A DNA stretch of 64,000 nucleotides from Prunus persica. Lineage: Eukaryota; Streptophyta; Magnoliopsida; Rosales; Rosaceae. The stretch spans positions 6,106,833 through 6,170,832 of the forward strand of contig NC_034009.1 in the NCBI RefSeq assembly GCF_000346465.2, read 5' to 3'. This document shows, piece after piece, positions 43,283 to 53,833 of the stretch. A program made the position numbers and the translations under genes. Within the stretch, counting starts at the first letter, position 1; each line of letters starts with the position of its first letter. The notes beneath the pieces are model-generated. The model worked only from the letters and a program-made list of their open reading frames with translations. It did not search any database and was not told the origin of the DNA.

Positions 43283-44057
43283 GCCTGGAGTTCCTTGCTA
43301 CCATAGCAACTCCAGTGTTCACCGGGGTTGGTGGTACCATCATGGTGGATCGCCGCTGGTCTTCTCGTCTGACACATGAAAAAGTTTTCTCCAAATTCGG
43401 AAACGGATCCATGCGAAGAATATCGCTACGAACTCTGTCAAACACATCATCTAATCCAGCTAAAAATACATAAACCCTCTCAATTTCAATCTCCTGTTGA
43501 CGAAGCAAAATATCTGATGAATTAGTAAATTTATTTGGTCGTCGATAATCAATCTCATGCCAAATACTTTGCAATTCTGCATAGTATGTGACAAGTTGTC
43601 ATCCAGACTGTTTCGCCTTGAATGGCCGACAAGTTAGCTCATAAATCTGTGACTGATCTTGGCCATCATAGTATGTTTTTTTAACATTCTCCCATACATC
43701 TTTGGCAGTTTTGTAGGGAAGGAAAATTTGCATAATATCAGGCTCCATAGACTGAATCAGCCATCCCTTCACAATTGCGTTTTCAGCATACCACTTATTG
43801 TAATTAGAGTCTGCCAGAGATGGTGCAGCAGAAGCGCCTGTCAGATACCCATATTTTCCCTTCCTAGCAACATGTAACTCAAGCAGTTGGGACCATACTG
43901 AATAATTTGTTCCATTCAATTTGACAATTGTAGGAGCAGCAGAAGAATCATGATGAACATTGACAATTGACATAGGCTGACCAGAACCCCCTGAGGTAAT
44001 TTGTGGTACCTCATTGGATTGGCCATCTTCATTAAACAAATCCTGCATATCCCCCAT
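43221..44057 (-). pseudogene. Copia gag, interrupted
   Basis: ATG at 44057-44055 starts MGDMQDLFNEDG. Typical gag words follow: LNGTNYSVWSQLLELHV, then DVWENVKKTYYDGQD. A stop falls at about 43599. The frame resumes at 43574 (IWHEIDYRRPNKF, VYVFLAGLDDVFDRVRSDIL) and then passes into the pol frame with a shift near 43280. The element therefore needs help from another copy to move. Confidence 0.9.
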
Positions 44058-44160
44058 GGAGTCAAATAACACGGCAAGAATTAAAACAAAATAATAGGCA
44101 AAAAGGAAAAAATCTGTAGCAGTAAGGGAGATATGCTATTCTAAGGCAAATATAACCCTA

Positions 44161-44173
44161 AGCTCTGATACCA
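44161..44173 (-). other. Copia primer-binding site
   Basis: The minus strand reads TGGTATCAGAGCT directly after the 5' LTR. Confidence 0.9.
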
Positions 44174-44359
44174 AGTCAAATATAAGGATATATGGTGAAT
44201 TTCTGATATATTATTTTCTCTCAAAGGAGGTGTATATATAGTGTACAATGTCTTTTTACCCAAAGAAAAGATAAAAGCTAATCCTAATAGAACAAGTAAT
44301 ACAATATTTACAAGAATCTTTATATTAATTTCCTATCTAAAATAGGACTCACGCCAACA
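44174..44359 (-). repeat. Copia 5' LTR
   Basis: Partner of 39382-39570; see the element entry for differences. Confidence 0.95.
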
Positions 44360-45589
44360 AATGGTTCCTTTCACAAGTTCTTATTCCATGGAAGCAAGAT
44401 CTTAAGATTTGAAAAGCTTCATGAAATTGCGATCGGGACAGCCAAAGGCATTGCTTACTTGCATGAAGAGTGTGAACAACGAATAGTCCACTACGATACA
44501 AACCCTGAAAATATTCTTTTGGATGCAAATTTGTTTCCAAAAGTAGCTGATTTTGGCTTGGCCAAGCTCTTAACAGGGAAAATACTCATATAACCATGAC
44601 AGGGGGCCGGGGGACTCCTGTCTATGCTGCACCAGAGGCTTGGCTGGGATTTCCTATAACACACAAATGTGATGTTTACAGCTTTGGGATGTTATTGTTT
44701 GAGATCATAGGCAGGAGAAGGAATCTTGACATTAATATTCAAGATAGCCAAGATTGGTTCCCAAGGTGGGTATGGAAGAAGTTTGAACCTGGAGAACTAA
44801 GAGAGCTAATGGTAGTTTGTGGGATAGAGGAGAAAGATAAAGAGCGTGCAGAGAGAATGGTTAAGGTAGCTCTCTGGTGTGTCCAGTATAAGCCGGAAGC
44901 GAGGCCTTTGATGAGTGTTGTGGTGAGAATGTTGGAAGGAGCAGCTGAGATTCCTAGACCTTCAGTTAACCCTTTTCGGAACTTGATGCCAGGCACTCTG
45001 CACCCTAATAAACCTGTCGGTTCAGCTTTTCATTCAGAACGTACTAGCGCTTCTGGTTCGATTTCCTTTCAGACAGTAACTGAATTTAGCGTTATGCATG
45101 CTACTGCTTTCATGACGAAATACGAGATTGATATAGTGTGTACCTAGGTAGGCTGAAGAACATTCCTCTCTCTCTCTCTCTCTCTCTCTTCCAAAATAAG
45201 GTAATCATCATTCATCACTGATAGTATACCCCTGTCCTCTAGATGCATTACTTTAAATGTCTAGCAGAGTGCTGCATAGAAAACATGTTATTTTGCACAT
45301 CAAACTGCTCTTTCCTTATTAGCCATCTTAGATTTAATTTGTATATTTTCAAAATGATACTGATAAAGAAAATTGGAATTTTATAGAAATGATGGTGTAG
45401 ATTTATGATTTCTTGGAATGCCACAATGTAAACCATCATTTTGGTATTCATATACAACTGATTACTGCAATGACTTTAGGGTTTACAGCAAGGATTTGAT
45501 TATAAATACAGGTAAGATATAGTATTTCCATTTAATATTCACCAATGACCAAATGATCCATTTGCTGGCTTCTTGTCATATCATATCAT

Positions 45590-46215
45590 ATGCAGCCACA
45601 TGTTTTCTCATATTGGGAAAATATTTTGCCAACTTGAACATCTTGTTAACATTCAACTTACTTGACCTTTTGCTGATACTTGCTGTTATTTGCAACCAAT
45701 GACTTGATCCCTTGATTGCAGGAAAAGGGCGATGAGAAACCAAAAGAAATTTCCAGCAAGGTGCAGATGTGTAACTTATAACTTTCTAGCTGGACAGGTA
45801 ACACCATATGTTTTAAATCCAGTTTATATTATACCAGAACCGCTTTTAGCTCTTCAACCGGAAAACTGTGTTCATTTTCAGAATTCACTGCAAGAGAGTC
45901 TCATGCAGGCTTCTATTTATCTGTGTAGCAGCGGAATACGTGTAACAGCAGCTCAGCTGAGTTTGGTTTCTAACAGTTTTAGAAACCATATAACCTCCTC
46001 TAAGTCCATACTTTGCTGACAAACTTTTGGTCCTCTACCCCGTTAAGCTGCCATGCAATCTTGCTTGTGTCAACTTCTCAACATCATAACCATACGTACT
46101 CTATGTAGTTTTAATCTCTTGGGGGGAGAGAGGGTAGTGGCTTCCTGTTGTAAGCGATTCTTTGAACCCAATAAATCAGCAGTGGAGTTGCATTTTGTAC
46201 ATGAGACAAGATTGG
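45590..46215 (+). pseudogene. Duplicated 3' end of the 32-kb gene
   Basis: It matches 34370-35170. The intron end (ccaatgacttgatcc, then ttgcag) is followed by an exon reading EKGDEKPKEISSKVQ and a stop (45722-45778), against EKGEKPKERSSKMQ in the parent, and then 3' flanking homology as far as 'aacccaataaatcag' near 46165. Exons 1 and 2 are absent, so this cannot make the protein. The conserved acceptor and open last exon show it is a genomic, not a processed, copy. Confidence 0.85.
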
Positions 46216-46498
46216 ACTGGCATTTTATCCCCACACTAGAAGTTTATGTTATTAGTAAATTGCCTGTCCAATCTTGTCACATGTAGATACAATTGACCAT
46301 TAGTAAACTTCCAGTCTGGTATCAACCTAACATGAGACAGTAGGATGAGAAGTGCAGATAGGATTTCAAGGTTCTTGGTCCCTTCATCAAGAAATCCTCT
46401 CCTTTTGCACATCAAATCAAACAACTGTTTCGTAATGATAAACAACTGAAAAAGGAAAATTACTAAATCAGATTCAAAGGTGTAATAATGAACGACCA

Positions 46499-47757
46499 AT
46501 ACTAGCTAATTGATCTACTACCATATTTGTCTCTTTGAAATTACAGCATAAGTGGACTATTGGGATTTGCTGGATAAGGAAACGGATATCTTGAATAATG
46601 GAAGGAATGATACCCTGATTCTTCAAATTTTGAATAAGATCTTGTTAGATTGTAGGGGAAAAACAAAGTAATTTTATTAGATTGGAGGAGAATGGTATAT
46701 AGCTTGGTGTAGGCTAATTGACCTTCTACACTTAGCACATTGGCTTATTGGCCACCACACTTGGTTTAAAATAATTTGGGCTATTTGGCCCTTCACTTAG
46801 ATTAGTTTGGGCTATTTGACCCTTATAGGCTAATTGGCCCTTACACTTTGATTGGTGAGCTTATTGGCTCTCAACATAGTTTGATTGGGTAGCTCTATAG
46901 TTTGGGAGTTGATTGGTTCTACTCCACATAGATTGGGAGTTCTATTAGTTGACTCCACTTGGCTTTATTTCATTGCATGCCTATTTATAGGCTCCTTTGC
47001 CGACATCACCAAGTCCACCGACTTGGTCTCTTGCTCCAGCTACATGTATGTGGCTTTGCCTAGAAACTTCTATATTTTACAATATTATTTTTGTGGTTAT
47101 TGTTTAGCCATCATGCTCCACACTCATAGTCTAGCAACATGAGTTGTTCTTGCTCTAGAGAGTTCTTCCAACTTCAATCTCTTTGTCTAGCCGACATAGT
47201 ATGTTCTCCACAATTCTAGAATAATCATTGTATTCATGATCCTTCTAGAATTGTGTAGACACAAATGAACATTATTTTTCAACAGATCTCATTTAGAATC
47301 TCCTCTAATTTCAAAGAAATGAAAACGTAGAGCTTTTTGTAAAGCTAAAGCTTCAACATGCAAAAACATATCATTTATAGAGAAATCAGGACCAAGTCAA
47401 GATGATACGCGCCAACTCCTCCTTCAGCCAAAGATGTTACCATTTCTGAAGAAATTGATTATTTTAAAACCACGATTCCAGTGCTATAGCTACTGGTTAT
47501 TTTTCTTCTGGGATTTGGCTGCTCTTCCTTTTCCTGACGACGTAATCTGATGCCCGGATGCTGGTTTGTTCCTTACAGAGAGGACTTTCCTATAGGAGGA
47601 AAATTATGGGAGCTTCATCTTGACCCTCCGAGGAGAAATTCATGGAACCGCCATTGTCAAGGCTCCAGGGTAATAATAACAGCTACCATCAGGTCCAGTT
47701 GAGATAGAACATGTCATGAGATTTCCCTAACACAGCTCACTGAAAATCAACAAGTTT
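46499..47757 (-). pseudogene. RNase H-like (RVT_3 type) relic, copy 1, split by solo LTR
   Basis: The two parts, 46499-46642 and 47285-47757, are homologous to 52128-52685. On the minus strand the better-kept copy reads VEALALQKALRF, IRGDS, DIRFLIQQIPIV and VVDQLAS, the layout of the RNase H domain of plant LINE-type elements. Several stops are present. The solo LTR at 46643-47284 interrupts it. Confidence 0.6.
46643..47284. mobile_element. Solo LTR, 642 bp, with GATCT target duplication
   Basis: It starts TGTTAGATTG and ends TTTTTCAACA. GATCT is repeated at 46638-46642 and 47285-47289. The uninterrupted sister sequence at about 52255-52270 carries the target only once, which confirms the insertion. 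Internally it has repeated 'ttggccctta'-like phrases. No coding region. Confidence 0.92.
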
Positions 47758-48560
47758 ATTGAAGTTTAGACTAAGGGGAGACTTGTTAAAATGCTTGCTT
47801 TCTTTCTTTCCTTTCTTTGTTTCTATTTATGATTATAGTTTTAGTTTTCATAATTAGGTTAGGGATGGTTTCTCTCCCATTTGCAATAGTCATATATAAA
47901 AAGTGCGTAGTTTCTTTCAATTATGCAATTTGCCAGCTGCAACCTGAGAAAGTTAGTTTTAACCTTCTTATCTTTCCCAGGACTTTTTTGGTGGTCATGA
48001 CAGTGTCTGCATGTGCACCTGTCACTCTTGCTCAACATTTACATATAAATTTTTTTCCTTAACCATAGTTGAGAGATATCCCTTAACTGAAGTAGACTGA
48101 TATGTATAATATTAAATACTTATGAATTCGCGCTCTGCATAAACCATGTAATTTCCCAGATGTCATTTGCTTTTGTTTCTTTTAGCTGATTATAACATCT
48201 TGGGACTTATCGCTAAATGCTTATAGAGGGCATATTTCATCTGTTTGCTTCTTTATATATATATATGTAGTCCAAAGATGATAAAACAAAGCAAAGGTTT
48301 TGGAACATTAATATAAAATCATCATTTTCTATAGCCGGCCTTGTTATCAAATCATCATCATGGAAACCCCACACGGATTCAACGATTAGAATAGTTTCAG
48401 TTTGGTCAAAGAATGGACTTACCGAACTGTTCTTTACCATGAGCTTTCCGTCTAATGAAATCCATATCTTGTCATGTGTAATCTAATTTGTGCGATTACA
48501 GAACATTTGGGAGTTTGTTGAATGCTTTTTATAATTCCATTGTAATATATCTCCTGATTA
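47758..48560. other. Upstream region of intact kinase
   Basis: T-rich sequence without a gene. From about 48190 it is homologous to the region before the kinase pseudogene (38470 onwards). Confidence 0.5.
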
Positions 48561-49969
48561 ATGTCGAGTTACCAGAGTGCACCGTCATCAAATAGTGGAG
48601 AGACAGCAGTTATTGCCATAGGTTTGGGTAAGATCTAATCCCTCTCCCCGTTTGCCTTTTGTTTTCTGCAGTGGTTTGTTTTTAATTACTTGTTGATCTT
48701 TATTTCATTTTAGAAAAAGCAAACAATTGTCAAGTGCTAATGGTTTTTCATTGAGTTTTAAATTTTGCAGTAGTCCTCTTAGTGAAGATCGTTATCGTGA
48801 TTGTCATATGCCAGAAAAGAAGTCAGAAAGGCAGCTCTGTTAATCCCGACTTTCAGACACTCACAATGGATAAGTTTCTAAATGATATGGAAAGAGAGAA
48901 GCCCATCAGGTTCACTTCTCAACAACTTCGGATTGCAACTGATAACTTCACCAACTTGTTGGGGCAAGGAGGTTTTGGTGCAGTTTATAAAGGGATATTT
49001 AGTAATGGAACCCTTGTAGCGGTGAAGGTTCTAAATGGGAGCTCAGACAAGAGAATTGAGGAACAATTTATGGCGGAAGTTAGTACAATTGGAAGAATTC
49101 ATCATTTCAATCTAGTCCGTCTTCATGGTTTATGCTTTGAGAAACACCTCAGAGCACTTGTTTATGAGTACATGCGAAATGGATCGCTTGACAAGTTCTT
49201 ATTTCATAGGAACAAGGACTTAGGATTTGAAAAGCTTCATGAAATAGCGGTGGGGACAGCGAGAGGGATTGCTTACTTGCATGAAGAATGCCAACAACGA
49301 ATAGTCCATTACGATATAAAGCCTGAAAATATTCTTTTGGACGCAAATTTCTTTCCAAAAGTAGCTGATTTCGGTTTGGCTAAGCTCTGTAACAGGGATA
49401 ATACTCATATAACCATGACTGGGGGGAGAGGCACTCCTGGTTATGCTGCACCTGAAGTATGGATGCGGTTTCCTATAACACACAAATGTGATGTTTACAG
49501 CTTTGGGATGCTATTGTTTGAGATCATTGGCAGGAGAAGGAATCTTGATATTAATATTCAAGACAGCCAAGACTGGTTCCCAAGGTGGGTTTGGAAGAAG
49601 TTTGAGCCTGGAGAACTAGGAGAGATAATGGTTGTTTGCGGAATAGAGGAGAAAGATAAAGAGAGGGCTGAGAGAATTGTAAAGGTTGCTATTTGGTGTG
49701 TCCAGTATATGCCTGAGGCAAGGCCTTCGATGAGTGTTGTGGTGAAAATGTTGGAAGGAGCTATTGAGATTCCTAGACCTTCAACTAACCCGTTTCAGCA
49801 CTTGATGTCGGATACTCCATACCCAACTGCACCTGTCTATGATACTTCAAATGGAACATATAGCACTAGCGCTTTCGGTTCAGATCCCTCACGAACAGTA
49901 ACTGGATACAGCGTTGTACATGGAACTCCTATCATGAGGAAATATGAAATTGAAATAGCGTCTACCTAG
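48561..49969 (+). CDS. Membrane-anchored receptor-like kinase without ectodomain, 421 aa
   Basis: The exons 48561-48627 and 48771-49969 join in frame. The protein starts MSSYQSAPSSNSGETAV, giving only about 17 residues before a transmembrane helix (about 17-37, IAIGLVVLLVKIVIVIVI). A juxtamembrane segment (MDKFLNDMEREKPIRFT) and a Ser/Thr kinase domain follow: GQGGFG, VAVKVLN, HYDIKPEN, DFGLAK and GTPGYAAPE. The catalytic loop has HYD in place of HRD, so this is a non-RD kinase, as in LRK10-like and related plant receptor kinases. Catalytic Asp and Lys are intact. The usual Cys-rich wall-binding ectodomain is not found in the 3 kb upstream. It may work as a membrane co-kinase, or be a truncated derivative. 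The pseudogene at 38791-45147 shares the same exon plan. Confidence 0.9.
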
Positions 49970-50214
49970 GCAGGCTGAAGTACATTCCTCACTCTCTCTG
50001 TGTCTCTCTCTGTTCTTGCAATAGGTCATAAAAACATCTCCTTCTGCACATCATAGTGCTTCTTCATATATCATAGCATTAAGTTAAGGGTTAAAGTTAT
50101 ATCTGTCTGGAATGAATAAAAAGTTCGTAAATTTTATAGAACTGATTACAATATATTGATGTGATTCCAAAATGTGCTATTTCTTTGGCTTGTCATATCA
50201 ATATCATACAGCCA

Positions 50215-50345
50215 CTGTCGACAAGAAAAGAACATAAGAGGTCTTGTTTCTGCTGAATGGCGCACAACAGAGCTACCAAAAACATCCTCTTTGCCTTTTT
50301 CCTTTCATTTTCTTCGATCCCACCAACGTACGTAATACTTTTTAT
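50215..50345 (-). pseudogene. Kinase C-terminal relic on opposite strand
   Basis: The minus strand reads VGGIEENERKKAKRMFLVAL, followed by LCA. This resembles the CGIEEKDKERAERIVKVAIW segment of the adjacent kinase. It is short, with no flanking domain. Confidence 0.5.
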
Positions 50346-51590
50346 TTTTATTTTTAAAAACACGTCCCATCCGTATTTGCTAAAAGAACGTACAACGTCA
50401 AGCTCGTAGTTCTGCCTCCTTTTCTTTGTCACATTGCGAAGGAAAATAGGAAAGATACAAATTCCATTCATGAGTTTTTATATGCAATATTTATTTCATG
50501 TTTTAAATCTAATCAATATATTCAAAATATATATGAAATGATTAGATTTAAATTTGCATGAAAGAAGACACAATTCTTTAAATTATGCTACCAAACAAAT
50601 ACTTATGTTGTTACACTATTAATTCGGACGACACATTTAGGTAAGAATAAACTCAGAGGCGGCCCTGGCCCAGGGCGACCAGGGCTACAACCCAGGGCCC
50701 AAAGCTGAGAGGGGCACACAAATTTTTTTTATAGCCCATATATGTGTATATTAATAAATAATAATAAAAAAGAAAAGAAAAGAAAGAGGAACCAAACCTT
50801 CAAAACTAGAAGGAGCCGTTTTTGATATGGTGGCATGTCAGCACAAATCATTTGTTGATACTCTCAAGGAAACTTCCTTACTTGGAAAACAAAATCAAAT
50901 ATATATTATATATTATTTAATATAACAAAAGAAAAATAAAACATAGGGAAATTAAACAAAGATAAACCAACATGTCTTTTTATTTTTAATCGAAAAGCAA
51001 AAAGGCTCTCGAACACAACACAATAAGACTCTCAAATGCAAGCAAAATTTTATTTTTATTTTTTGTGATTCTCTTCTTCTCCAACACTGAGTTGGAAAAT
51101 AATCCTCCACAAGACTAGACCAGTGCATTTCTTTAAAGTTTATTTATTTATCAGATCTTTCAAGGTTCTCCCTTTTTTATAGATAGATATAGATGTATAA
51201 ATTTTATAATACATTATACACATCTTTATTAACTTCTTTTTCTTTATTATTTGATTCAACAAAAATCTTGGCAAAGATTCTTGTTCTTTACAATTGGAAG
51301 TTTCAAGTTAAAGAAAAGATGCTCAAAATCCAAGTTTTATTGTTATGTGTTAATTAGTTTTTTTGTTATTGTGTTGTGTTTATTATAAAAATTAAAAAAA
51401 TGCTTCCTAATAAACAACTTTATGGAAATCTCAAAAGACAAAAGGAAAAGAGGAAGAAATTTTTCCAAGTGTAAGAGGATATTTGAATAAATATTTTGTT
51501 AAAAAGATCAATGCTTCACTTGAAAATCTACCTACAAAGGCCTTTATACATAACATCTATGCTGAGCTGTCATAACTAATTACATATGAG
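50346..51590. other. Intergenic, AT-rich, no gene seen
   Basis: It contains a GC-rich word cluster at 50652-50720 (cagaggcggccctggccc) resembling the end of a hAT-type element, without a detectable partner end. Otherwise AT-rich. Confidence 0.4.
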
Positions 51591-51636
51591 AATTTATTAG
51601 TAAACAGAAAATATAACTAATCTAACAGAGTAATAA

Positions 51637-52125
51637 CTAGTTACAGCCTTTAGCCTCCCTGAAGCTGAAAGAGGGAGAACACACTGTAAGCTTGTCACGA
51701 AAAAAGACATGTCTGGCAGTAGATAAAGGTTTCGTGAAAATGTCTGCAAGCTGATTTGCAGAGGAAACAAACCGAATTTGTAAGAAGCCGTGTTGAACCA
51801 ACTCTCTAGTGAAATGATAATCAAATTCGACATGTTTGGTTCTTGCACTAAACCAAAGGAAAGGAACAGAGGACAGTTGGAAACCAATGTCTTTGAATAA
51901 TTTGGAAAGATAAATCAGCTCAGCAGCAGTCATGGCAATGCCACGATATTCAGCTTCAGTGGAACTTCGAGAGACGGTTGGTTGTTTCTTAGCAGACCAA
52001 GAGATTAAATTGTGACCAAGATAGATGGACCAGCCACTGGTAGACCTCCGATCAATGGGACACCCCTGCCCAATCAGCATCTGTAAAAGCGTGTAAACTA
52101 AGAGAACCCTTGGTAAACCAAACGC
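51637..52125 (-). pseudogene. Copia RNase H fragment
   Basis: The minus strand reads SLSLHAFTDADWAG, then RRSTSGWSIYLGHNLISWSA, STEAEYRGIAM and ANQLADIFTKPLS, the C-terminal copia RNase H. A break separates the first part from the rest, and the central YCDN motif region is replaced by FLWFSART. At about 52126 the copia sequence stops abruptly and passes into the RVT_3-type relic. Confidence 0.85.
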
Positions 52126-52127
52126 CC

Positions 52128-52685
52128 ATACTGGCTAATTGATCTACTACCATATTTGTGTCTTTGAAATTACAGCATAAGTGGACTATTGGGATTTGCT
52201 GGATAAGGAAACGGATATCTTGAATAATGGAAGGAATGATACCCTGGTTCTTCAAATTTTGAATAAGATCTCATTTAGAATCTCCTCTAATTTCAAAGTG
52301 ATGAAAACGTAGAGCTTTTTGTAAAGCTAAAGCTTCAACATGCGAAAACATATCATTTATAGAGAAATCAGGACCAAGTCAAGATGATACGCGCCAACTA
52401 CTCCTTCAGCCAAAGATGTTACCATTTCTGAAGAAATTGATTATTTTAAAACCACAATTTCAGTGCTATAGCTACTGGTTCTTTTTCTTCTAGGATTTGG
52501 CTCCTCTTCCTTTTCCTGACGACGTAATCCGATGCATGGATGCTGGTTTGTTCCTTATAGAGATGACTTTCCTAGGAGGAAAATTATGGGAGCTTCATCT
52601 TAACCCTCCGAGGAAAAATTTATGGATCTGACATTGTCAAGGCTCTGGGTAATAATAACAGCTACCACAGCTCACTGAAAAGTAT
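52128..52685 (-). pseudogene. RNase H-like (RVT_3 type) relic, copy 2
   Basis: Homologous to 46499-47757 but without the solo LTR, and missing about 44 bases near its right end. The minus strand gives VEALALQKALRF, GDSK and a stop, then a continuation to NFKDTNMVVDQLAS. It is a decayed copy. Confidence 0.6.
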
Positions 52686-53370
52686 AAACCAAACTCAGCT
52701 GAGCTGCTGTTAATAATTTCGGGTTTCAGACTTTCAGTCAATCGCAGTGTTTAACAAGTCGGCCTAGGCGGTAGCTAGGCGGGCGCCTAGGCGGGTTGGG
52801 TCTTTTTTCGGTGCCGAACCCGGAGGACGAAGCAGCGACTGCGAGAGAAAGTTCCGTCCTCTGTTCGTTCGAATATAGAGTATAGCCGCTTTGCTATACT
52901 TTTAAAGTATTGGAATGTAATTAGAAAGTATAGCCGTGCGGCTGTACGTTAATAATTTCTATTTATAAAGTCGAGCGTTGCAGCTATAATGGATGCTTAT
53001 CATACAAAAGATGACGTATCATCCAAAGGAAATGTATCATAAAAAAGAAGATGGAATATAAAGGTATACCAATTTCTGAGCTGTTGTTGCTGTGTCCTTT
53101 CGAGAATGAACGAATACCATTGCAATTTGCATGTTAACCTTGCCTGAGTGAGAGCTAAATAATCATTCGAATACATATATTACACAAAGGAGAGCCTAAG
53201 GAAAAAGAAACCTTCTTGTAGCATATACCATTCTGCAGTTCAATACGCGGGCTATAAAATACTGCTCGCTAATACATCGGCGATAAATAGAATCAAACAA
53301 GAAGAGTCCTGCTTCTGGATTCACTCTCAGAAACTGTAATTTAAATAGTATAGCCTTTTAAATATTAATG
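52686..53370. other. Repeat-derived intergenic stretch
   Basis: It holds a GC-rich palindromic cluster (ggcctaggcggtagctagg, about 52760) and repeated 'agtatagccg' motifs at about 52875, 52930 and 53346, with a local hairpin (tatagccgctttgctata). It looks like decayed MITE material; no gene. Confidence 0.4.
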
Positions 53371-53770
53371 TGATGCAGAATGCATATTATTAGTTTTCCT
53401 AATTCTACTTGGATTAGTTTTCCCATCTCTTATTAGTTAATTTGTTTTCCTAATTCTTAAAGATTCCTTCTTGTTAAAAGGATCTCTTATTAGTCAATTT
53501 CCTTTCCTATTTCTTAAAGTTTACTTTTCCTTTTCCTAGATTAAAAAGGGTTTTGCCTCTATAAATAGAGTTGTTTGTAATCTTTTAAGGCAGACTTGAT
53601 TAATGATAAATTTCCTTGCTTTAAACTCTCTGATTCCTTCCCTTTCCCTTCGTCTCTTCGATCTCTAATTCTTCTCCTCGATCCCTTATTTCTTCTCTGT
53701 TCTATTGCTCAAAGCGTGTACTCTAAACTTACGGGCTGTTTACTCTAAACCTATGGGCTGTTCTACATCA
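53371..53770 (+). repeat. Gypsy 5' LTR
   Basis: It starts TGATGCAGAATG and ends TTCTACATCA, giving TGATG/CATCA inverted termini. 'ctataaatagag' near 53560 is a probable TATA box. It is related to the solo LTR at 25263-25708. Confidence 0.9.
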
Positions 53771-53786
53771 ATTGGTATTCAGAGCC
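53771..53786 (+). other. Gypsy primer-binding site
   Basis: ATTGGTATTCAGAGCC follows the LTR and is close to the tRNA-Met-complementary TGGTATCAGAGC, with one extra base. Confidence 0.7.
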
Positions 53787-53833
53787 TCTTGCTCCGCCGC
53801 TGTTACTCTGCTTCGTTGCCTCTACTCGTCGTC

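Larger units (their letters stand above)
39382..44359 (-). mobile_element. Complete young Ty1/copia retrotransposon
   Basis: The LTRs at 39382-39570 (189 bp) and 44174-44359 (186 bp) differ by one substitution plus indels of 2 and 1 bases, so insertion was recent. AATGG is duplicated at 39377-39381 and 44360-44364. The primer-binding site beside the right LTR (minus strand TGGTATCAGAGCT, 44173-44161) fits initiator tRNA-Met. The polypurine tract lies beside the left LTR (minus strand TGAGGGGGAG). The element is about 4.98 kb and lies antisense inside a kinase coding exon. The pol frame is open, but gag has lesions. Confidence 0.97.
38791..45147 (+). pseudogene. Receptor-like kinase pseudogene split by copia insertion
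   Basis: It is the sister of the intact kinase at 48561-49969. The pieces are a relic exon 1 (about 38812-38840), exon 2 part a (38964-39381) and exon 2 part b (44365-45147). Lesions visible: the exon 1 start codon is lost; the copia element sits after codon 'AATGG'; one base is missing near 44573 (LAKL, then LTGKILI and a stop); the glycine loop GQGGFG reads SSGGSG; and HYDIKPEN reads HYDTNPEN, losing the catalytic Lys. The C-terminal half (MTGGRGTPVYAAPE to the end) stays open in a shifted frame. The loss of key residues beyond the insertion suggests that relaxed selection was not due to the transposon alone. Confidence 0.93.

Noticed and set aside
50652..50760. hAT transposon terminus
   Set aside because: Only one end-like word (cagaggcggccctgg) is visible; no inverted partner or 8-base duplication was found.
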